This document shows positions 1-9,210 of a stretch of 50,708 nucleotides of DNA, piece by piece. The DNA lies in assembly GCF_001270965.1 (NCBI RefSeq), contig NZ_LGIA01000032.1:1-50708 (forward strand), read 5' to 3'. Made by a program: the position numbers and the translations under genes. The notes under the pieces were generated by a model, which saw nothing but the letters and a program-made list of their open reading frames with translations, was not told the DNA's origin and did no database searches. Position 1 is the stretch's first letter; each line of letters begins with the position of its first letter. The stretch comes from Sunxiuqinia dokdonensis. GTDB taxonomy: Bacteria; Bacteroidota; Bacteroidia; Bacteroidales; Prolixibacteraceae.

Positions 1-697
1 CTTCAAATGTGTAATCGCCCACGACAAAATCATCGACTGGGGATTTGATGACGTCATACTTAACCGGAAAGTTTTGATCCAGAAATGCGGTCTGATTGGT
101 TGCGACGTTTCGAATGGCTGCATCTGTGTGTACGGTCGTGTCGCCAAGTCCGACAGAAAAAATAGGGTAGTTGACGGATTCTGCAACAAAAGCCGGATCA
201 GTTCCGGCGTTGAAAATTCCATCGCCCAGCAGAACCAGTGCGCCAACGTTGGAGGAGATGTAATTCTGATTGATTGATGCCAGCAAGTTGCTGTAATCCG
301 AGCGTTTTCCTTGAAAATCGGCCTGATTTGACTTCCTCGTTTCGCTGTCAAAAAGCAGAACTTCCGGTTCAAATTCATTCAAATTCGCTGTTAACTGTTT
401 GACGGCATTCCGTATTTCATCCTGAAAATTATGCAAGGATTCTGAATTATCGATTCCAACGATCAAAACGGGCTTTCGCGTTTTGTGCTTCAGGTGTTGC
501 ACTGCCAACTGCATAAATAGGGCTGCCAGCAAAAAAACAGACAAGAACCGCAACCCACTGAGTACCCTGATTTGCATGAGGGTCAGTGGTGAATCCTGCT
601 TCGATTTTCGATACAAGACAAAGCTAAAAACAGCAGCAATGATTACACAAAGCAGAAACAACCACAAAGGATATGTCGTGTTAAGATAGAGTTTCAA
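1..697 (-). CDS. VWA-like membrane protein, 3' end beyond window
   Basis: The minus frame is open from 697 to the window edge (232 codons), so the C-terminus is missing. An in-frame TGA lies two codons upstream of the TTG at 695-697, so TTG is the only good start; it begins MKLYLNTTYPLW. Two hydrophobic segments follow (about residues 9-25 and 45-65). After a short basic stretch comes IVGIDNSES, a DxSxS arrangement like the MIDAS metal site of von Willebrand A domains. This topology (two N-terminal membrane helices, then an extracytoplasmic VWA-like or glutamine-amidotransferase-like domain) is common in Bacteroidota proteins annotated only as VWA or hypothetical membrane proteins. A ligand-binding or scaffold role is inference. 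The two plus-strand ORFs here are shadows. Confidence 0.7.
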   Translation of the reverse strand, partial: MKLYLNTTYPLWLFLLCVIIAAVFSFVLYRKSKQDSPLTLMQIRVLSGLRFLSVFLLAALFMQLAVQHLKHKTRKPVLIVGIDNSESLHNFQDEIRNAVKQLTANLNEFEPEVLLFDSETRKSNQADFQGKRSDYSNLLASINQNYISSNVGALVLLGDGIFNAGTDPAFVAESVNYPIFSVGLGDTTVHTDAAIRNVATNQTAFLDQNFPVKYDVIKSPVDDFVVGDYTFE

Positions 698-900
698 TTT
701 TCAAAATTTTATGGCTGGACCTGTTTTGCAACCAATTCGGCTTCGATGCTTTGAGCTTGGCTCAATCGTGTAGTTACACCGATGCCTGCACCGCATAGAA
801 GCAACCAAAATTAACACTCTTGAGGAAACTTGCGAAATTATTGCCCGAAATCTACCATGCCGGTTACAACTTTTAACGAAACAAAAATTTGGGATCGGGG

Positions 901-1842
901 TTAAATTGTTGCTTGCGGTGGTTTAATTTGATCATTCACAAGATTCACCAGTTGAATTCTGTTCCTGACACCAGTTTTGGTATAGATGCGATGGGCGTGA
1001 TCTTTCACCGTTTGTACCGTGATGAACAAGGAGTCTGCAATGGCTTGGTTGGTTTTGCCAGCGCAAATTTCCAGGATAATCTCTGCTTCCCGTTTCGTAA
1101 TTTCAAAACGATCGCAAAACAGCGTGGAAAAATCGTTTGTGTCATTTTGAACCGGATCTGCTTGAAAATAAATCCAGGCGGGCGATAGGGTGATTTGGCT
1201 GAAGTAAAAAAGTACAAACAAAATGATCGCAATCCAGTGCGAAGAGGCCATAAATAAAGCAATTGTAGCAAGTAGAGCCGGAACCAAAAGCAGCGCGGCC
1301 AAAATTGGTTTATCCAAATTTTGTGGCTTGTTTTGCCTCGTTACAAGAAATATGACACTGCCCAACGACACAACAATGAAGTTGGCCAAGGCGAAACTAT
1401 TGAAAAGTAAACTTAACCGAACCGCCTCGTTTTGGACCAGGTGAGTTCGAAAATAATTTGCCAAAGCAAGAAAAACAAGGACGCAAGTTGAAAAATAAAG
1501 AATACTTACGATGCCTTTCAACTTGCGGCCTGTTAACTCAATACAAAACTGAATAAACAGATACCAGCCAACCAGCAACAAGGGAAAACCAAGGAAAGGA
1601 AAAATGCCTACAACATTCAGCAAGGTATCTGGCGAACTGATGACATGAGTCAGCAAAAAGCGAACAGCCAGGTAACTCCAAATGCTGTAAAAGCCAAAAG
1701 CTGCCATAAACGCCACATAGTAAAACAGGGAAGAAGCAAAGGAGGTTTCATGTTGCTTCTTCACCCGGTAGGCAGTCATGAGAGCAAAAACAACCAGCCC
1801 CACGGACACGACAAAACTAAATGCAAACAAAGCTAGCTTCAT
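901..1842 (-). CDS. Membrane-anchored LuxR-type HTH transcriptional regulator
   Basis: A protein of 313 aa with two parts. The N-terminal ~220 residues are very hydrophobic and can form about seven membrane helices. The C-terminal ~65 residues are a LuxR/GerE helix-turn-helix: FEITKREAEIILEICAGKTN followed by QAIADSLFITVQTVKDHAHR and a final helix, YTKTGVRNR. It probably senses a membrane or external signal and binds DNA directly from the membrane; no receiver or histidine-kinase domain is present. The frame could start at TTG 1854, but I chose ATG 1842 (MKLALFAF) because it directly precedes the first membrane helix. It is divergent from the gene at 2019 across a 176-base spacer, so that gene is a plausible target, though this is not shown. 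Class is firm; the signal is unknown. Confidence 0.82.
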   Translation of the reverse strand: MKLALFAFSFVVSVGLVVFALMTAYRVKKQHETSFASSLFYYVAFMAAFGFYSIWSYLAVRFLLTHVISSPDTLLNVVGIFPFLGFPLLLVGWYLFIQFCIELTGRKLKGIVSILYFSTCVLVFLALANYFRTHLVQNEAVRLSLLFNSFALANFIVVSLGSVIFLVTRQNKPQNLDKPILAALLLVPALLATIALFMASSHWIAIILFVLFYFSQITLSPAWIYFQADPVQNDTNDFSTLFCDRFEITKREAEIILEICAGKTNQAIADSLFITVQTVKDHAHRIYTKTGVRNRIQLVNLVNDQIKPPQATI

Positions 1843-2018
1843 AAGGGAAGCCAAATTAAGAAAAAGCCGCCAGACCCTCTCACTACCTAAGTAGGAATCT
1901 CAGCAATGCAGCACATTTAAACCAAAAACAAAGTAGGATTTTCAATAAACACAACTTTAGTAGGAAGGATTTCAGAACACAATATTGTAAGTTTGATTGT
2001 CATTTAAAACTCAAAACA

Positions 2019-2729
2019 ATGGAACTCATAAATTACACCCGATTAACACCAACACTTGGCGGAAGTTTCAGCAATGGCTGGCAAGTGATGAAGAGCTATT
2101 TTTTATACCTGCTTCTGGTGGTTGTTGTTATTGGCATGGTCAACGGGCCGGGTGGTTTCAAGGTCGATGCCGATTCCGGAGCCTTCGGATTTATACACGG
2201 AATTCCGCTCAAACCCGACAATTTGTTCGTCACCGTCGGAACAATTTTTTTGGTTCTTTTCGGATTTGCCTATTACTTTCTTTTGGTGCCTGTTTTCAAC
2301 TACAGCGCTAAGTTGATTTACATTGACGCTGTGAGAGAAAAAGAAATCGAGCTTCAAAAATTAATCGCCGGTTTCAGTAACTACCTGAATGTCATTTTAG
2401 CAAACTTGCTGAAAAGTGCCTTGGTAGTCATGGGCTTCCTATTCTTCATCATTCCCGGAATAATTATTGCGTGCAGGCTGGCTTTTGTTTCTTATTTGGT
2501 GATGGATAAAAACCTGGATCCGATGCAGGCCATTGAACAAAGCTGGAAATTAACCCGCGGCATTGGCTGGACAATTTTTGGAATGGCCATTCTTTCTGTT
2601 TTCATTTTCATCCTTGGCTTGATGATGCTGATTATTGGCGTATTTCCGGCTTTAATCTGGATTCATTCATCCTTTGCTTCCATTTACCAAGCGGCATTAA
2701 ACCGGCAGGAAGGGCTGATTGAATATTAA
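2019..2729 (+). CDS. GPDPase_memb-like integral membrane protein
   Basis: A 236-aa protein with an amphipathic start followed by four to five hydrophobic segments (about 27-45, 70-92, 125-155, 180-225). The block FFIIPGIIIACRLAFVSYLV then VMDKNLDPMQAIEQSWKLTR matches the membrane domain found alone or attached to some glycerophosphodiester phosphodiesterases, and related YciC/DUF975-like proteins. No catalytic domain is attached. The function of stand-alone members is unknown; they are thought of as membrane scaffolds. It is transcribed alone, with a strong terminator at 2792-2818, and is divergent from the LuxR-type regulator. The family call is fairly secure; the role is not. Confidence 0.7.
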   Translation: MELINYTRLTPTLGGSFSNGWQVMKSYFLYLLLVVVVIGMVNGPGGFKVDADSGAFGFIHGIPLKPDNLFVTVGTIFLVLFGFAYYFLLVPVFNYSAKLIYIDAVREKEIELQKLIAGFSNYLNVILANLLKSALVVMGFLFFIIPGIIIACRLAFVSYLVMDKNLDPMQAIEQSWKLTRGIGWTIFGMAILSVFIFILGLMMLIIGVFPALIWIHSSFASIYQAALNRQEGLIEY

Positions 2730-2791
2730 ATGTGTCACTTTCGAACCAACACAGCATTAGCTTCAAAAATTGCGAAGTGATAAAACCACTG

Positions 2792-2818
2792 AGCCGGACA
2801 GAAATGGCCGGCTTTTTC
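2792..2818 (+). terminator. Rho-independent terminator after the 2019 gene
   Basis: Six-base stem AGCCGG (2792-2797) pairing with CCGGCT (2808-2813), ten-base loop, then a T run (2813-2817). It lies 62 bases after the stop at 2729. Confidence 0.8.
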
Positions 2819-2868
2819 TATCTTTAGTCATTCGAAAATTACGAATGTTGGCTTGGTGAAAAGATTGG

Positions 2869-2887
2869 GTGATCCTGCCTTGATCAC
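2869..2887. repeat. Inverted repeat GTGATC-N7-GATCAC upstream of the 2939 gene
   Basis: GTGATC at 2869-2874 and GATCAC at 2882-2887, about 50 bases before the start of the large outer-membrane protein. It could be an operator. No regulator can be assigned, and six-base arms can occur by chance. Confidence 0.3.
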
Positions 2888-2938
2888 TTCATTCAAAATG
2901 GTCGGGCTGGCGTTTTATTAGATTCAATTTTTTCAATT

Positions 2939-5857
2939 ATGAAGTTAAGTTGTCTGATCAGAAACAGTTGCATTTTTATTTTTGCATTGGCCTTAATTGC
3001 CCCATTGACGGGGCGTTCGCAGTATTTTTCAACAGGGCAGGAGCCGGCAAAAATCAAATGGCGACAAATCAATACGGCAAATTTTCAATTGATTTATCCT
3101 GAAGATTACGAAGAGAAAGCGCGGCAGGTCGCCTCCATTTTCGAGAAAGTTTATGCATATGGGCATCAAAGCCTGGGCCATGAGCCTCGAAAAATTTCGG
3201 TCATTTTACATACGCATACCGTCAAATCAAACGGATTGGTTGCCTGGTCGCCAAAGCGCGTGGAGCTGTTCACGACGCCGCACCAAGGGATTTATGCACA
3301 AGACTGGATTGAACAACTGGCCATTCACGAATTCAGGCATGTGGTTCAAATGGATAAAATTCAGCAGGAATTACCTCGTCTACTGACCGTTCTTTTTGGC
3401 GAACAAGCTGCTGCCGTCACGGTTGGCGCTTACTTGCCTTTTTGGTTTATCGAAGGCGACGCGGTGGTTACAGAAACGGCTTTGTCCAATGCGGGTCGTG
3501 GACGATTGCCCTCATTTTTAATGGAAAACAAAGCTCAAGCCGTTGAAAAAGGTTTGTATTCTTTCAATAAAGCTTCGATGGGATCGTACAAAGATTTTGT
3601 GCCGAACCGCTATAAGTTCGGTTATTGGATGGTGGGTGGCACCCGTCAAAAATACGGGGCACATTTTTGGTCTGACGTATTGGAAGAGATTGCTCAAAGG
3701 CCACTTTCTGTCAGTCCGTTTAACCGGGTACTAAAGCGCGAAACCGGTTTCAGGCAGAAAGAATTGTATGAAACGCTTTTTTCAGAATACCGCAAGGAAT
3801 GGAGCCGCGAACTTGAAGGTCTGGACTTAACTCCAGTGTCATTGTTGACCCAACGGGCCAAGTTTCAAACAAATTATACCCAGGCCCATGCACTAAATGA
3901 CTCGACCATCATTGCATTAAAGCACAGCCGCTCAGATCTTACCCGGATTGTGAAGTTGACGGCAGGCGCAGAGGAAATTGTTTTTACTCCCGGGAGTATT
4001 TTCCAGGAATCATTTTCGGGTGAAAAAAATATGCTGATCTGGTCGGAGCGAAGACCTGATGTGCGTTGGACGCATGCTGACCGTTCTGTAATAGTCGTTT
4101 ATAATATAGCGAACCGCAAAAAACAGGAATTCAGGTATGAAAACAAACTGTTTAGCCCTCAGATTGCGCCTGAGAAGTTGCGTTTTGCTGCGGTTGAAGT
4201 TGATAAAACCAACCGCTATTTCCTGTCGGTTTTCGACTTGGCTAGCGGAAAACGATTAAAGCAATTCGCGTTTCCCCAAAATCCTTTCCTGTTTACACCT
4301 TGCTGGGACAGTAATGGCGAAAAACTTTATTTCGTTGCCTTATCATCCCAGGGAAAATCATTGGTTTCGGTCAATCTTTTCGATGAAAAGCTGGACACCT
4401 TGATTGCGGCCAGCTTCCACGAAATCAGAAATCCTGAGTTTGCTGATGGGACCGTTTATTTCACCGGTTCATTCACCGGAATCGACAATATTTACGCTCA
4501 TCATCTCAACGATGGAAACACCGAGCAATTGAGTTCGGTGGCATTCGGAGCCGATTATCCCGCCATCTCCAACGGAAAAATTTTACTGAGCAATTACACC
4601 AGTGATGGTTACCAGTTGGCTAGTTTGGATAACAGTGAGGCTGATGGTACTTCGTTGGACGAAATTCTGCCAAAAAAATACGAACTCGCAGAAACATTGG
4701 CCCGGCAGGAAGGGCAGGTGCTGGATTTTTCTGATCAGGAGCCGGCCGTAGTTTCAAGCAAACCGTATCGTAAGCTCGCTCATATTTTTAATTTTCACAG
4801 TTGGGCTCCGGTTTATGTTGATATTGATGATTCGGACATTCAACCGGGTGTTTCGCTTTTTTCGCAAAACAAACTGGGTACGGCCGAAACCCGGCTGGGA
4901 TATGAATACAATTGGGAAGAAGAGGCAGGAAAGTACATTGTAGCTTTCAAATACTCGGGATTGTTCCCGGTATTCGATGCCGAGCTTAACTATGGCAAGC
5001 GAAACCGTGATTTTAAGGTCATTCAGCAAACTTCAGTGCAGACTCCTTCGGGTTTTGCAACTGTAAATGATACGGTCAGACAAAACATTGAATGGAACGA
5101 ACTTAGTTTTGAAGGGGGTGTTTCGATTCCGCTGGTGTTTAGTCAGGGAAAATATACGCAGCTTGTTCGGCCTGAAATAGAGTATTCATACCAAAATGTG
5201 TCGCACACGAGTTCAACCCCGAGCGAATTTTACAAAGGATATTATCACGCACTGACCTACCGCTTGTTTTTGCAGAATTCGCTTGGCCGTTCCGAACTGG
5301 ATTTGCAAGCACGATGGGCACAAGCCATCGAATTCATTTATCGCGATGGCCTGAAAGGAAGTAGCGATATTGGAAGTCTTGCGGCTGTTCAAGGTTATTT
5401 GTTTTTTCCGGGATTCTTCAATAATCACGGTATCAAAATCTTCAACGGATACCAAAATAAAAAGCCTGGATCATCCTTCGCATTTGGAAATTCCGTTCGG
5501 ATTCCGAGGGGATATCACAGCTTTCAAAACGATAAACTGTACACTTTGGGGACTGACTATGTGATGCCTCTGGTATATCCCGACTTAAGTGTGGGCCGGT
5601 TGATTTATCTGAAACGGGTGCGATCATCCTTCTTTTACGATTATGGGCGAGGCAGAGGAGATATTTACTCCAGCGATGGTGAGGTTGCCGGAAGATACAC
5701 CACAAAGATGCAATCGTTGGGTGTTGAGTTGACGGCTGACGGCCATTTTCTACGCTTGGTCACGCCCGTGTCACTTGGCTTTCGTGGTGCTTATATGCCT
5801 GACACGCAAAACTTTCACCTGCAAGTGTTGTTCTCCGTAAGTTTTGATTCACTTTGA
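2939..5857 (+). CDS. Secreted zincin-like peptidase / beta-propeller / outer-membrane barrel fusion
   Basis: A 972-aa protein with an N-terminal signal peptide (cleavage probably near residues 25-28, GRSQ). Residues ~35-290 form a zinc-peptidase-like domain: HEFRH at 130-134 is a HExxH motif followed by VVQ, and 40 residues on FWFIEGDAVVTE supplies the glutamate (E172 in EGD) expected of the gluzincin third ligand. Residues ~310-600 contain repeated short beta units resembling a TolB/WD-type propeller. From ~630 to the end are alternating aromatic strands ending in LFSVSFDSL, typical of an outer-membrane beta-barrel. The barrel would anchor the propeller and peptidase on one face of the outer membrane. 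The substrate is unknown. The gene is preceded by an inverted repeat and overlaps the convergent gene at 5849 by nine bases. Confidence 0.75.
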   Translation: MKLSCLIRNSCIFIFALALIAPLTGRSQYFSTGQEPAKIKWRQINTANFQLIYPEDYEEKARQVASIFEKVYAYGHQSLGHEPRKISVILHTHTVKSNGLVAWSPKRVELFTTPHQGIYAQDWIEQLAIHEFRHVVQMDKIQQELPRLLTVLFGEQAAAVTVGAYLPFWFIEGDAVVTETALSNAGRGRLPSFLMENKAQAVEKGLYSFNKASMGSYKDFVPNRYKFGYWMVGGTRQKYGAHFWSDVLEEIAQRPLSVSPFNRVLKRETGFRQKELYETLFSEYRKEWSRELEGLDLTPVSLLTQRAKFQTNYTQAHALNDSTIIALKHSRSDLTRIVKLTAGAEEIVFTPGSIFQESFSGEKNMLIWSERRPDVRWTHADRSVIVVYNIANRKKQEFRYENKLFSPQIAPEKLRFAAVEVDKTNRYFLSVFDLASGKRLKQFAFPQNPFLFTPCWDSNGEKLYFVALSSQGKSLVSVNLFDEKLDTLIAASFHEIRNPEFADGTVYFTGSFTGIDNIYAHHLNDGNTEQLSSVAFGADYPAISNGKILLSNYTSDGYQLASLDNSEADGTSLDEILPKKYELAETLARQEGQVLDFSDQEPAVVSSKPYRKLAHIFNFHSWAPVYVDIDDSDIQPGVSLFSQNKLGTAETRLGYEYNWEEEAGKYIVAFKYSGLFPVFDAELNYGKRNRDFKVIQQTSVQTPSGFATVNDTVRQNIEWNELSFEGGVSIPLVFSQGKYTQLVRPEIEYSYQNVSHTSSTPSEFYKGYYHALTYRLFLQNSLGRSELDLQARWAQAIEFIYRDGLKGSSDIGSLAAVQGYLFFPGFFNNHGIKIFNGYQNKKPGSSFAFGNSVRIPRGYHSFQNDKLYTLGTDYVMPLVYPDLSVGRLIYLKRVRSSFFYDYGRGRGDIYSSDGEVAGRYTTKMQSLGVELTADGHFLRLVTPVSLGFRGAYMPDTQNFHLQVLFSVSFDSL

Positions 5858-7051
5858 ACGTAATGTCAGAACGGTGATTTCCGGATTCATTTCAATACGG
5901 CCCAGCAGGCCAACGCAGCCCAAACCTCGATTGACGTATAAATATTGGTCACCTTCCCGGTAAAGTCCGCCCCAGTATTTTTGCACAAAATACATCGGGC
6001 TAAATTCAATGCCTGCAAATTGAACACCCGATTGAGCAGCATGTGTGTGGCCCGAAAGTGTTAATGAAACAGGCGTTTTTCCAATAACTTGCCCGGCCCA
6101 ATGCGCCGGATCATGGGTTAATAGAATTTTAAAAGAATCATCTGCAGTTTGTTTGATGGCTTTGTCCAGATCTGCATATTGCGGAAATGGCGGGTGGCCC
6201 CAGTTTTCAACGCCAATCACCTCAATAGTGGTGTTGTTAATCAAAGTGTCAGCCGATTCGTTCAGCAACAACCGAAAACCTGCCGTTTCAATCTTTGTGA
6301 GTAGTGCTTGATGATTTGATGCTTTTAATCCCGCATCTTCCCAGTTGGAATAATCGCCATAATCATGGTTGCCCAATATGGCAAACTTACCATGACTGGC
6401 AGTCATTTCCGCCAATGCCTCTTCAAAACCCAGCATTTCCTGATAGTAGTTATTCACCATATCGCCTGTAAAAAAAATCAGCTCAGGATCAAAACTGTTG
6501 ATTTTGTCGGTCGCTCGCTTCAGAAATGAAGCATCTTCAAAACTTCCCAGGTGGAAATCAGAAATTTGAACCAGTACCGTTTTATCCAGAGATTTAGGCA
6601 AATCTTTCAGATACACATCTTGCTCAACAACACGAAGCGATTTCCGCCCGAAAGCTATGCCGTACCCAATGTTGAGCATTAGTCCGAGACTCAGAATCGT
6701 GGCGCTCATCAGCAATACTCGTGCATGAAATCTTGCCCGGAACAAGCGAAAAATCAAGGCAATTAGAAGTGAAGCCGACAACAGAATTTTCGGAACCAGA
6801 TTCAGAAAGGATACTGAAATGACAAAATAAAAAAATTGGTAGTCTGTTGTCTGCCTAATCTTCTCGGGATTCAAAAATGCAAAAGCTAATATGCCTGTCA
6901 AAACAGCCGTCAAGCCCCAATATACGATACTTACCTGTCGCTTAATCTTCGGACGGTCTAGCAATTCATGAATGGCAAAAAACGCCAGAACCTCAATCAA
7001 AAAAACAAGAGCAAAAAAAATAAACACGCCCGAAGCTGGAATTCCTCTCAT
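5849..7051 (-). CDS. Membrane-anchored metallophosphoesterase (YkuE/YaeI-like)
   Basis: 400 aa. The N-terminal ~130 residues hold four hydrophobic segments. The rest is a calcineurin-like phosphoesterase with the full set of dimetal motifs: ISDFHLG (D-x-H), FFTGDMVNN (GD), GNHDYGD (GNHD), LLTHDP and LSGHTHAAQ (GHTH). Relatives include YkuE/YaeI, implicated in lipid or envelope phosphate hydrolysis; the substrate here is not visible. ATG at 7051 starts MRGIPASG just before the first helix. It converges on the 972-aa gene with a nine-base tail overlap. The family call is secure. Confidence 0.88.
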   Translation of the reverse strand: MRGIPASGVFIFFALVFLIEVLAFFAIHELLDRPKIKRQVSIVYWGLTAVLTGILAFAFLNPEKIRQTTDYQFFYFVISVSFLNLVPKILLSASLLIALIFRLFRARFHARVLLMSATILSLGLMLNIGYGIAFGRKSLRVVEQDVYLKDLPKSLDKTVLVQISDFHLGSFEDASFLKRATDKINSFDPELIFFTGDMVNNYYQEMLGFEEALAEMTASHGKFAILGNHDYGDYSNWEDAGLKASNHQALLTKIETAGFRLLLNESADTLINNTTIEVIGVENWGHPPFPQYADLDKAIKQTADDSFKILLTHDPAHWAGQVIGKTPVSLTLSGHTHAAQSGVQFAGIEFSPMYFVQKYWGGLYREGDQYLYVNRGLGCVGLLGRIEMNPEITVLTLRSK

Positions 7052-7891
7052 ATGAATAATTCTAAAGTTTGTCAGCTTTGCTGATCCTGAAAAGATGATG
7101 GAGGCGAAATTAAATAAGCTATTTGAAAAAAGGTAGGCTTGCCAGGTAATTTTCTAAAAAAGTTGGCAAAGCAAGCAGATTTCCTAGCGAGGTACAAAAA
7201 ACAAGCAGAATTGACCACTAACGGCTATTTTTAGTTTACTTGTGCAGGTTGATGAAAGCCTAGTTCCGGTGATTTATTCATTCAATAACAGAGCATTACG
7301 TTAGGTATGGAACCGGCTTAAAACGATTAGGATTGGATATTTGAATGATCACGGCATTTCCCACGCTAATATTGAATGGTGGCAGTGTTTTGAATGTCAA
7401 ATTAAGACATGTTTGTATTATTCTATTGGAATTACTATTTGTAAACTTCAAAATCGAAGTAAACCCAAATGTGAATTCCAGGCAAACGCGCTAAAATTAG
7501 AATAGTGAAGAAGGACACACAAATAGGAGTCTGTCTAAATACATATTTGAGAATAGGAGAGTAGGGGACTAGACCAAATGGTCGACTCAATGCTATTTAG
7601 ATCTTAATTCATTTAATACCAGACAGTAGCTAAGTTTATTTAAAGTAGTTTTAGGGCGAATGTAAGACAGCAGAGTATAATTATAGCAAAAATGGGTATT
7701 ATACATTTAAATAAGTGACTTTTTACTAGTTACTTATGACTGTCTATATGAACTGATAGATGAACAACAAATGCTTGTGTTTATCCCTGTTTGTTAAATG
7801 TTGATTTACAAAAGAGAACAATAGAAAACCGATACTTTATTTTATTATTTCAATTAGATCGATTAGTTTTGTGAAAACACAATTCTCATAA
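7052..7891. other. 840-base spacer with no supported gene
   Basis: AT-rich spacer between two divergent genes. Both strands were read for genes too short for a normal cut-off; only short frames without recognisable features appear (for example 49 codons, plus, from about 7344). A small dyad, GACCA-AA-TGGTC at 7572-7583, is visible. No tRNA, riboswitch or mobile element was recognised. Confidence 0.5.
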
Positions 7892-8329
7892 ATGAACAAC
7901 AGGATCAAGCGTTTTATGGACTATAAAAGTATCAGCTCATCAGAATTGGCCGATACCATTGGTGTGCAGCGTTCAAACGTAACCCATGTACTTCACGGAC
8001 GTAACAAACCAAGTTTTCAATTCATCGCCAAGCTGTTGGAAACTTATCCCGAGATTAATGCGAAATGGCTGATTATGGGGACTGGAAAAATGCTTGAACA
8101 CGGCCAATTGGATCAGCAGGAATTGTTCTCGGAAAAGCTTGAGTCGGAAGATCTTCCGAAAAAAGTTGAGCTTAATCGGACCGCTACGAACGAAGATGCT
8201 GCCGCTCCTTATGCGCGACAATCTATGCCTGAGCCACCACCTCGCTCAGCTGCTAAAACAAAGGAAATAGAGCGGATCGTTGTCTTCTACTCCGACCAAA
8301 CTTTTAAAGAGTACGGTCCTTCAAAATAA
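7892..8329 (+). CDS. XRE-family helix-turn-helix regulator
   Basis: 145 aa. Residues ~5-65 are a Cro/CI-type DNA-binding domain: RIKRFMDYKSISSSELADTI then GVQRSNVTHVLHGRNKPSFQ, followed by IAKLLETYPEINAKWLIMGT, the usual end of this family in Bacteroidota. The C-terminal half is polar, low in complexity and probably disordered, ending with a short beta-rich segment (IERIVVFYSDQTFKEYG). It lies 107 bases upstream of pyrK on the same strand, but a target cannot be read from sequence. The long unassigned spacer upstream (840 bases) may contain its control region. The family call is secure. Confidence 0.85.
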   Translation: MNNRIKRFMDYKSISSSELADTIGVQRSNVTHVLHGRNKPSFQFIAKLLETYPEINAKWLIMGTGKMLEHGQLDQQELFSEKLESEDLPKKVELNRTATNEDAAAPYARQSMPEPPPRSAAKTKEIERIVVFYSDQTFKEYGPSK

Positions 8330-8436
8330 ATTTTTCTGATTACCTTTGGCCGGATATTTCGCATATGCGAAACGAGCCAGGTTCTGATATACTTTACCTG
8401 GGCGTAGAGTCAAGCATTTAAATAAGCTTCTTTCGA

Positions 8437-9210
8437 ATGAAAAAGACGGTTCAGGAACTGCTTCTGGTTGAAAACACCCAACTAAATCACGATAATTTTA
8501 AGCTTGTGCTTCAAGCTTCAACGCCTTTGCCTGAGATGTTTCCCGGGCAATTTGTGAATGTGGAAATTAAAAAGGCGACGGAAATTTTTTTAAGACGACC
8601 GTTCTCGATTCTCGATGTGGATTACAGCAACAACACCTTTTCCCTGCTGGTGAAAATTCTGGGGCGGGGTTCAAAAGTCCTGACAACCTACCAGGCAGGA
8701 GACAAAATTAGTGTAATTTTTCCACTCGGCAGCCGTTTTACCTTCCCGAAGGAGAACGACCAAGTGCTGTTGGTTGGAGGTGGCAGCGGTGTGGCACCCA
8801 TGCTGTTTTTGGCCAAAACATGTGGTTTGAAGCCAGAAAATGTTCATGTACTCATTGGGGCCCGAAGCATAAGAGATCATGTCGATGTGGAATCGTACAA
8901 GCCGTATGGCAATTATTACTTTACTACGGAAGATGGCAGTTTGGGCGAAAAAGGATTTGTCACTCATCATCCGGTTTTCAGCGACCAATTGGGTTCATTC
9001 GATAAAATTTATACTTGCGGACCAGACCTAATGATGAAAGCAGTGGCTAAAGCGGCGGCTGAAAAGCAAGTCTTTTGTGAAGCATCGCTTGAGAATATGA
9101 TGGCGTGCGGATTTGGTGTTTGCCTCTGCTGTGTTGAAAAAACGGTAGATGGCAACCAGTGTGTTTGTACCGATGGACCGGTGTTTAATATTAATAAGTT
9201 GACATGGTAG
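8437..9210 (+). CDS. pyrK: Dihydroorotate dehydrogenase B electron-transfer subunit
   Basis: 257 aa, the usual PyrK length. It passes electrons from PyrD's FMN through a [2Fe-2S] cluster and FAD to NAD+ in pyrimidine synthesis. Visible are the FAD-binding LRRPFSILD (~50), the nucleotide-binding [10 protein letters not shown] (~112) and, at the C-terminus, the cluster cysteines in [13 protein letters not shown] with a further cysteine in [10 protein letters not shown]. It overlaps pyrD by seven bases (9204-9210), which fits a co-translated heteromeric enzyme. The pairing shows this organism uses the NAD-linked class 1B enzyme, not the quinone-linked class 2. Confidence 0.95.
   Translation: MKKTVQELLLVENTQLNHDNFKLVLQASTPLPEMFPGQFVNVEIKKATEIFLRRPFSILDVDYSNNTFSLLVKILGRGSKVLTTYQAGDKISVIFPLGSRFTFPKENDQVLLVGGGSGVAPMLFLAKTCGLKPENVHVLIGARSIRDHVDVESYKPYGNYYFTTEDGSLGEKGFVTHHPVFSDQLGSFDKIYTCGPDLMMKAVAKAAAEKQVFCEASLENMMACGFGVCLCCVEKTVDGNQCVCTDGPVFNINKLTW

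Noticed and set aside
7572-7583. GACCA-AA-TGGTC dyad
   Set aside because: Only five-base arms; common by chance, no second copy seen.
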